Below, one piece after another: positions 51,501 through 61,800 of a DNA stretch of 64,000 nucleotides. Under the pieces are notes generated by a model. The model ran no database searches. It saw nothing but the letters and a program-made list of their open reading frames with translations, and was not told the DNA's origin. Origin of the DNA: Tubiluchus corallicola (lineage: Eukaryota > Priapulida > Priapulimorpha > Priapulimorphida > Tubiluchidae); assembly GCA_030141605.1 (NCBI GenBank), contig JAQGDQ010000093.1:310001-374000 (forward strand), in the 5' to 3' direction. How positions within the stretch are numbered: the stretch's first letter is position 1; each line of letters begins with the position of its first letter. A program made the translations under genes and the position numbers.

Positions 51501-54500
51501 AGAGGATTACCAAATCTAGAAAATTAATCACAATTTATGAGGTGATGTAAAGGAAGACAGGATGATTTTTCATCTACTACCCCATTTTCAAGTTCGATAA
51601 AAAGTATGCATTTTAACACAACTAGTACTGCAAAAGCATTTCTGATAATTATATAATAAGCTAAAAACTTAATTAACTGCGGGTGAGCCAAACTATTGAT
51701 GACATCACAAACTAACAAAATTTTCAGCAGCAAAAATGTTCCACAAGTGTGTTGTGCACGTGTTTGCGTAAGCAAAAATTGAAGTACAGTGTCTCTTCAA
51801 TATTTTAAAGAGTAGATTGTTTTGACCGACAATTTAAAAATGGGTCCGATTTTGCTTTAATTATATTTTGGAAAAATGGAAGTTGTTTTTGCATTAGGTA
51901 GGTGTCTTCTTATTTTTAACTGCCTCTCTTCCTATTTCTTTGTAGTCGTCATAGTTAATGCAGAAATTGTATTTATATTAATACGGCAGCTTGTCAAAAC
52001 TGTTTATGGTGTGCTAACTATCTCAGCAACAATGTGATGTTTGGTTTAAACATAATTTTGTTCAAGACGTAACATCAGACAAATTGGGATTGAAAAAGAC
52101 AGTTTTACAACTGATATATGTTCTCCCCTAGTGGGAGCAAAATGCTAGACAGATGCAGAACAGTGGTGTCCACAATGTGTAAGAAATATTGCAGTAAATA
52201 TCAACATTACTATGTAACAAACAGTGGCAGCTCGTAGCTAAAATTAGTGGGGGTGCTTGCAAAATTAGATTTTTTTAGCCATTGTTTTAATACTGTGTAA
52301 AACGAAACAAACATGTAATTTTAATGTTGTAATTGTAATTTTAAATAAACAAACAAATTTGCACATAAACTTGATAAAATCCTAAACAAAAAATATTGTT
52401 TGCCTATGAATAGCCTAAATTGTGGCAGTTCAAGAATATACTGATATACAGCTTTTAAACACATGGTAACTGACAACACACATTGTGTGAGCGACAGTAC
52501 TCTTTCTACTTTAAGTGCAGTATCTTATTTCAGACATCTGCACATGGTTGCGTGCGCACAACAGCCAAACACCACGTTGCTTGGACTGTGAAGCAAACTG
52601 TACTTCCCTCACGTGCTCCGGTTCTGCACAAGTATAAAAAAAGAACTAAAAAAGATTTTTTATGTTGAATATTATTGATAATATTGAGTGAAAATAGGGG
52701 GTGATGCAGTTCGACAGTACCTATACATGAGCCGCCATTGCTAATAAGAGTAGCAAAGTTAATACAATTTAAAGCGCTTGGTGTTTGAAAGAAAAGGTTG
52801 CACTAAAACAAAAATTTGAGTGTTCACAGAATGATCTAGGGTTTGGTTCCCATACAGGAACAAACGTACAAGTTCATTTGATGCAAGACTGTAAACATTG
52901 ATGTTAAAAGCTGATAAATGAGTGCAGAGATTTGTAAATAAGTCGTGTCTGGCCTGGTGGTCAAGAGGGCAGCTGATTAAGTAACGACCAACTGTTTCAT
53001 AAGCAGAACCACATTGACAATTAGGTGATACCAGCGATCCGTAGTAAATTTTACATTTTCTGGGGTATAAATCGTGATGACAAAAACCATCATTCTAGTA
53101 TGGTGTACGGATGAATTTCGTGTACAACACGAGAAGTAAGTAGGGCGTTTATAAATTAATGAAAGTGGAGGTGGTATTTTCTGAAATAGAAAAATGTTAT
53201 TTTTACTTCTATAATCTTTAGTGCCTGGCAGTATTTGATTATGAAATTATCCACTCTTAGGGATATTGATTTCTCTGTTTTTTTTATTGATTTCTCTATC
53301 GCCACTAGGACATTGACTTAGTAATTGCTTGTAACAAGCGGTACCTCATGAATGTCACCTAGTCAAAAAAGTTTCTTGATTCAGTGAGGCGTTTTGCTGT
53401 TAAAAAAAGTAACGAAAAAGCTGACACAGAGGCAGTAACTTTTGGGCAGTCATTCTGTAAACACTCTGTCTTCCATGCACTCTGTCTTTGGTGAAGCAGA
53501 TTTTAAAGTTTAGCTTCAATGTTCAGCTAATTGGGAAAGGTTATCTCTTATTGTTCATATCTCTTATCAAAGTGTTATGTTAGAAACAGTCAAAAAACAG
53601 AAAAGCAATTTATGTTAAAATAAACAAACTTGAACTCTAAACCTGGAGTTCAGTGTATGTTTACTAATGCAATGTACTACAAAACAATCGTGGGAGAGAA
53701 CCGATAAAAAAGACCCCAATAACAGTTGTTTTTTGTGTTTTATTTAGACTTTTTCAAGGCAAGTTTGCAGTGGACGTGTTGGTTCGTGGATCTTGTAACT
53801 TTTTGAAATTTTGTTTCCATTTTTTTAACTCTTTGAAAATCTCGTTTATGTTTTAGGGTGAGATGGAAGTTACGCCAATCTGTTATGCTCACCTGGTTAA
53901 CCTGTTGCTGCCGCTTGCAGATGGTAAACTCTGCATATTCCTAGAAGTAAGTTATGTTATGAACCTTGGAAACTAATCAGAATCTGATGCTTGTTCTTGC
54001 ATCAAAATTTTAAAAAAAAGTGCGTGGTTGTCATGCATTTCACTTGCGATTCTTAATTTAAAGTATTACAGTAATTGGTTAACTTGTGCTGCCGCCTACA
54101 TTTAAAATTATTTATTATTGAACTTAGTCAAGTTTAATCCAGGGTGTGTGGCCTTGGTCTGTGCTGCTCAGTCACCTGTACCTGCTGGGCTTCCCATATA
54201 TGATAGTGTTGATTGCTAGTGTGTTTTACTAGCCAATCAGGTGAGCTCAGTGTGTGCATGTGACTTGGGTAGCTCTGCCAAGCTCAGCTGGAGTTTTTTC
54301 ATTCTTGATGTTGAATGGTCACAAGCGTTTTCTTTTTTGTAAATAATAGTGTAATATGTAAATAGAAGTAAAGTCTTTCACAGTTTAACACAATTTCATA
54401 GTTTTGTTTCAACCACCAGAGTGATCCAGTCTACAGCAGTCTATACTAACTTCAGTCCAATATACTTCAAGCTCTCTACAAAGTCAATACTTCCATGCTG

Positions 54501-57500
54501 TCAGCTAAAAGTTTTCAACAATGATTATGTTTTACGTTAGCAGTGGTGTCGCCCCGCTTTTCTATCAGTGAACTTTGACTATTGAAGTTGCTTAATCTGT
54601 TGCTCGAACTTTGCAGGGTGGATACTGTATCAAGTCGTTGTCACATTCGGTTGCTTTGACACTGCGTGCGTTGCTAGGCGATCCTGCTCCGCCACTTACA
54701 CGACTTGGAGAACCGCATGACTGGTACGTGTCTTTTTACAAATTAGCGTTAAAAACTATTTTGGCCAAATGTGTTATGCGTTGGGTCACTGTTTAACTAT
54801 GGCGAAATAGTTATTTGTAATAGTTAATCAAACGAAGATTCATTTATTTAATAAATGTGCAAAAACAATAGCAAATTAGAATATCTGAAAAGATTTTGCA
54901 CCTCCTCTGAGATTTGCACTCACTACATAGCTGTAGTGCAATGCATCTATAAGGTGAGGAAAGATAGCTAGTCAACTAAATGCTCATTTAGTCAGCCGGT
55001 TTCACATAACAGACAATAATAACAAAAAGGGCAAGGGAATAACTGAGCGGTTATTGTGTGTGCATATCGGCTGAAGCTAAGCAGTGCTGAACCTGGTCAG
55101 TAAATGAATGATGTCCAATGGAAAAACCGGCTTCTGGACGAATCACAGAACAGTCAAACTAGTGTACGCAGGTCAGAGTCCACAATTTGCACTTTGAAGG
55201 TTAATGAATACAATTAATATTAAACTAATTATTTGTGAATTAATGACTCACTTAAAATCAATCAACATTATTAACCCATTTGCTACGCAAGGCTGCACTC
55301 TGCAGCCTATGTTTTTCTTGTAAGGGACAGAAGGTGGTAGACTGCCGCCCAAGCTCAGCATTAAGCGCAGTTTCCCAGATCTGTTTATTTCACGGGTATG
55401 GCCAAGCAAAAACATTGTAGAAAAGTTTAACAGCCGTGGGATTGGGGTTGCTTTGCAACAAGTAATGCTAACCAGCCAATCAGTGTCTGAAGTCAGGTGC
55501 ATTCCATAATAGTGTATTGTATGGTATGTTCTCTTGCAAGATTGCTTGTTGATATTCTTATAAAATAATTGCGTACTATGAATTAGTTTATGTCTTTTGT
55601 GAAAATTGGCTTCTAAATATAAGAATGGCTTATTTGTGTAGGTGTGCGCATAGGTATATATGCATGCGTGGATGTGTGTGCATGTGTATAAATAAAAATA
55701 ATATTCAATATTAATGTTTAATAACAAATGGCTATTTGTTTGTTTATAAGACTGTGTTTCAGTAACACACCACAAGAAGTTATCATCAAATGTGCAAAAA
55801 CCAGTGCAACTACATAGTGAAAGGGTTAAGAACTTTTTGCTTGAATGATAAACGTGTCAGGTACTCAACTATATAGTGTAAGCCTAGTGTTCCACTACAG
55901 AGATGTATATGTAAAATAAGTTAAGTCGTAACTACATATTCGCAACACGTACCTTCATCACAGCTTGCCTTCACAGCATTCACGCTGCTCAGCAGGCAAC
56001 AGACATCATTTATTTCAAATATGCCGGCAGGGACATTAGTTTGGTGGGAGATAAAAAATATTTAAATATCTGTTGCATTTTTAATCAAAGCATTCTAGGC
56101 GCATATCTTGTGTGGTGATTTCAATAGTCTTAATTGTACAGTAAATAATTGTTGTTCGAGGGTTGATTCTTCCTTTAAGTCTTAAGAAAAAGTGCTGTCA
56201 CCTATGCAGATTATATAGTAACACTACTCGACATCTACTGTTGAAAGTGTTTACCCGTTATTGCCATCACTTATGATTACAGTGTTAAAGAAGTTCTTCT
56301 TAAGTTGATTACCCTCCTTCGGCCATATTGGAAAAGTCTGGCATTTCAAGGTGAAGATATGAGCAAATCCTACACGCCACCTGTCACGTGAGTTTTTACT
56401 AATCTTAGACTTATACATCTTTAAATTCTCACTTTGTTGCATCTTGTTGTTTACACTTTTTCACCATAACATTTAAATTTTATTAAGTAATTAGTTAAAA
56501 CATGCAAAAACAAATAAATACAAATTCACTGAATTATTGACTAATTACATAATTACTGTAATTTCGTAAATATTGATTGATGATGGTGGATTGAAGTTTG
56601 AATTTTTGACACTAAACTTGAGAGAAATGAATTCCATATTGACTCATAGTAGTTGTAAGTCTTTAATCAATAATTCAGTTGATAAAGTTTGCTCTCTAAA
56701 TTTGACAGTTGCATGTTAATTTTGCAATTAAATGAGCACCTGTCTTACAGTCTTAGTCGTGTTTTACGTTTTTCGATCTCTGAAGTTTGGTCGTGTCACA
56801 TTTATCTTTAAAATATATCATGGGCCACAGTTTTCATTGTATGGGACTGAGCTTTTACATGATGATGCTACCTACCATTACACAGACAGCAACAGACCCT
56901 GAATTTTCAGTTTTTTAGCCCGGCGCTCAAAAATTCCCGCTAAATGAAATGCCCCCCATTAAATTGATGTGCCTTATACATTGCTACACTGTTGTCGTTT
57001 TTTTTGTTCTCATGGATGGATCTGCACCAACAGTGCATATTCTAAATTTTTCACGAAAAAATAGATTCATGACAACCGGAATGGCTTACCATGATTTTCG
57101 TGGGAACATAATAACTTTACAAATAGGACGTGCTGCATTCGCGGGTTCAGTTCTTGTTTCAAGAGGTTTTATACTGTGAAAATTTTGGCAGAGATCAGTA
57201 TTTGTTTCAAGACCTTCTATACCGTGAAAGTTTTGGCGAAGGCATGACGGCTGTCGCAAAGGGTTACAGTTGAATTCATTCTCAATAATCGAGGATGAAG
57301 TACTTGACGAAAAAAGGGCTAAATAACAGCTTAGCCACCGATCCTACTAGCGTGCCGTGGTTTCATCTGTTCCTTCACTCCATTAGAGGCCCGGGACGAT
57401 TCTTCTTCTTTCTTCTTCGTCTCCTTCTTTTATACCATAGCAAGTTCGATTAGCTGTTTTCGTGTCTTTAGACAAGAGGCCTGCGAGGGATGATTCTTCT

Positions 57501-58782
57501 TCTTTCTTCTTCGTCACCTTCTTTTATACCATAGCAAGTTCGATTTGCTGTTTTTATGTCTTTACATGTTCACGTTAAAGCCTAGAATGCGAAGTCAACA
57601 TGCAAATATGCTTTGTTCATTGGTTTTCTTCTCACGGAATGGTTGAAGCCATTTTCTGCTCTCCACTGAATAACTTGCATTGTTCATTTTCAGTCCCGAA
57701 GATGTCTTATTTATGACCGAGGAGAGTAAACCGGTACGCTGGACAAACGACTACAGCGACTGCATACAAAGTGAGGAAACAAAGCTAGCGTTCGACCAAA
57801 GAATTGATACTATAATGGCTGAAACTGTCCTAACGAAAGCACCGCACCGGTACATTATTTTTTTTTAGCTTTTCATTGATTGATTTTTTGTGTACGACAG
57901 GCAAATGCTACTGTTAGCGCCTAGAGATCAAAAATCATAAATTTTTAAGCAATTTAATTTCTCTTGAGAAATCTGACGTAGCTTAACTCTTTTGCCAAGA
58001 GTGTTGCGAAGTGAAAACTTCCCTAAAACATGTAGTTTATGTAATTTTTTTCATGTGACACGTGTGGTTAAGTTGACAAGTTGGCATTTTGATGCATGGT
58101 GATTATTAATAATATTATTATTTTATATTTTGTTATTTCCACGAACTGCTTTTTTGAACAGTTAAAATAATACAATCAAATATTTTGTTTGATTATAATT
58201 TGCATATGATTTTATAACGTAAGTAATTACATTCAACCTCGGTATAAGGTACTCGCTTATAATATTTTTCCTTATAAAAATTTTCGTATATAAGGTACTC
58301 GGATATAAGGGACTTTCGGTTATAAGGGACGATATCTTCATGTCCCACATAATAGAAACCCAGGTAAATTACCTCGCATATAAGGGACCCTATGATCAAA
58401 TATTTTTTACATCACAAAAAGCCTATGCCGAGACCCCGCGCAGGCCCGACTGTATTCCCTTGGAGTATGATCGGGTCTTGTGGCTGTAATGATGTGGGTA
58501 ACTAGATGAAGATATAAAAAAAAACAAAAAGTTGCTCAAGCGAAATTGATCGATTTTTAACCTCACTTTTTCGCAAACTCGGCCTTTGAACAGCTCGGTT
58601 TCCGCGACTCAACTTTGGCTATATGGGACATCGGATATAAAGGACGATTTTTTCCGGTCCGGCGGTGCCCCTTATATCCGAGGTAGACTGTAAATTTGCA
58701 ATGCATTACATACGCTACTGCAACTTTTATTGATTATTGACACAATATGTTTCTTACTATTTTGATGCAGTGTTATTATTAC

Positions 58783-58825
<43 letters not shown>

Positions 58826-61800
58826 TTGTCATTTCGATGCACCATTTTCTTCAAATTAAATAAATCTTACACAAAGCTGTAACTAGTGTCACAATTAACC
58901 GTACTAATTAATGTTGCATAAATAGGGGTGGCTGCTAGGTGACCTCTTGGTCTTTTGCCACCCTCTCTCAATTATCATAGCATTATTGTTCACATATAAA
59001 TAATGTATATTGTTGTATTGTGTAAATGAGATGAATAAACTGAATTGAATTTTCTTGTTTTTCCTTTTTCCAGAACATGTTTGGTTTACAGCGAGAAAAT
59101 GATGTTGCATCGCAGTTACACTTCCTCGTAAGTTAAACGTGACTTTGGCTTAATTATTTCATTGATTTTCAGGTCGTGAACCGAATTGATTCTATTGTAA
59201 GATTTTTATTATTGCTGTCGGAAATTCATATCCAAAGTAAACAAATTTCTATTTGTTCAGTATACATAACTGTACGAAGTACTTAAAGAAAGATTGCATA
59301 ATTACTTCTGTAGTTTTATTGCGCAAGTATGTATATAGGAAACTTGTCTTATTACATCATTAACCGTGTAATTGTTTAATGAACAGGCCTGGTATAAAGT
59401 CCAAGGCAGGAAATAACTCATAGGGAAAAACCTAACGGCCGTGATAGTTGACGGAGCAGGTCTTTCCCCACGTCTAGAGGGAAAGCTATCTCTTAACTTA
59501 ATGTGTACTAACTTTAGTTAAAATGATGTTACTTTTCCCCCACGTAAAGAGGCAAATCTTTCTCTAAACACAATAAAGACACTTTAGGTATCGGGATAGA
59601 AATTCCCATGATTAAATATTGAATTGTAATATGTTGTGACGTCTACTAACACTTATATATTTTCATTTACTGGTTGTATGTTCTGATGTGATAATGTAAA
59701 TAAGTACATCATGCTGTTTTAACTCACTTGTTTATTGCTCTTATTTACAAAATATATACAGGTGACACGGCAATGGACATCAAACATTAATAATACATTT
59801 CAGGATCAAACATTAGATAAAACATTCAGTCTAAATTTTTAAACGAAAAACAAAAACAAATTTTATCCTTGTCCTTCACATGACGCCGAAAATAATGTGC
59901 CGATTTTTTCCTTGTTCTTGATAATTGATAATTAATCTTATGGTCTAAACTGTCGTCTTCACTCAATAAACATGTTATATTGTTTGTGTGTAATATTTGA
60001 ACTCTAATTATGGTAAAGCATTTTAGAGCAAGTAAATTGATAGTACACTATAGATATGTAAATAAACTTAAACTTAAACTTAGTTAGGGCGGATAGAATT
60101 GTTTTAGGAAAAGCGCATAAGAACTGAGGGAAATAAGAAATCTTTGATTTAGGAGTCATCCAGAAAGACCTGACAGGATAAGCAGTATCTACAGGCAGCT
60201 GGAAGACTGGAGGTTGGTGGATCGATGCCTATCCTTGCCGGTAAGTAATTTTGTTTCACATTTTACAAAGAATGCAGTAGCTTAAGTGCGCAAGTCTTTA
60301 ACAAAATTATGACATTTTCAGTTTTTGTCCTCTGCTATACGCTCATATCTTGGTTTACCTGACTTTGGAAAGTTCGGACAAAATCTTGTCCATAGGTAGT
60401 CCCACATATTACAGACACAGCCCATTGTTTCGTGAGCTGACCGCTAATTGGTGGGCCGTCACTTTGTTTACATCCAAACAGCGTGTAACGACACATGTGT
60501 AGCTTGTATGTCAGCATGTTTATGTGGTTTAGAGTCAATTAAGCGGAGTTATTTAAGTTACTGCTATAAATTGATGTGTGGCGATAATCAGTCTAGAACA
60601 AGTTACTGCTAAAAACCTTGTGTAATTGCAGCCATCGTGGAAGCGGTAACTGGTTAATGCATTGAAGTGCTCTTATGAAACTGCTCATATCTGTGATGCG
60701 TGCAAACAAGTCACAGTTTTATTATTATTGCTTTCTAGTGCACTTTTACGTGTTTTTGACCTTGCAGTATATGTGCAAAATTCCAAAGTTTCTCGTTACA
60801 TTTCTATAGCCGGGTGCTTCAAATAGTCCGTAATAATAATTCTGTGTGGCAACGGCCTTTCAACTTAGTAAGTTTTTGCAGGCATATCCACTCATATCTC
60901 GGTTTGCCGGACCTCGCTTTTACAGATATCGGAAGAATTGGGCAAAATCTGGACAGTTAAAAAGTCTTGCATACTACAGACACAGCCTCTTGTTTCGCGA
61001 GCTGACCATTAGCTGGCGGGACGTCACTTTGTTTACATCACTACACATCAGTGTAACCAAGCAGTGTGTAACGACAATGTGTAGCTTGTATGCTAGCCGT
61101 GTTTAAATGGTTTTATCAGCATGTTATTTTATTATGCAGTTATTTGAGTCAATTGCCGACAGTTTTTTATATAATTTTGCATAGGAGCAGGCCGTACTAG
61201 ATATTTTTGAGACAATTTGGGATTGATTTTACATTACCGTGAATCTAATACACGGAGCCTACTATATTAGCTTAGTATCGGGAAATATGGACAGTCGGCA
61301 AATTCGGACCGATGTCTCCCAGGTTTTATCCCACAAACCAAGATACGAGTGTAATTAACCTCTTCACTGCTGAGTAATTTGTAGCCGGTGTAGGGGAAAA
61401 TATGCGTGCTTGCAAACCAAAACAATTCGTAAGTTGCCGTAGTTAAAACTTCATTATGATGCTTCAAAGTAGAATGCACCAAAATTTGGTCAAATGTCAA
61501 TTTTTTGTTTTTTACAAAAACAAATGCTAAATATATTGGACTTTTATATTCTAGCATCAAATTATCAAGAAAAAGTCAAAAAATACTAAAAATCTAATTT
61601 TAGAACCCCATACCCACATACCCACTTTTCTGTCTAGAAACTAGTGATGCAGTTGTAAAAAAAAACTTGCATTTTCAAACTTCAATAACAGCTCGTATAT
61701 AAGCTGTCATTTTGCTTCTGATTTTTCTGTTGTCAACCCCATATCTTCTTCAGGAAGAGCCATCTACTGGATTTACATTCAAAGTGTTTTTGCAAAGTCC

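Noticed and set aside
55248-55775. A 175-codon minus-strand gene
   Set aside because: It lies exactly over the TTAA-ended MITE, has low-complexity composition and no recognisable domain.
57393-57575. Polypyrimidine tract as a splice acceptor for an extra exon in intron 14
   Set aside because: It is a tandemly duplicated TTCTTC unit with no open exon after it; exons 14 and 15 already join in phase.
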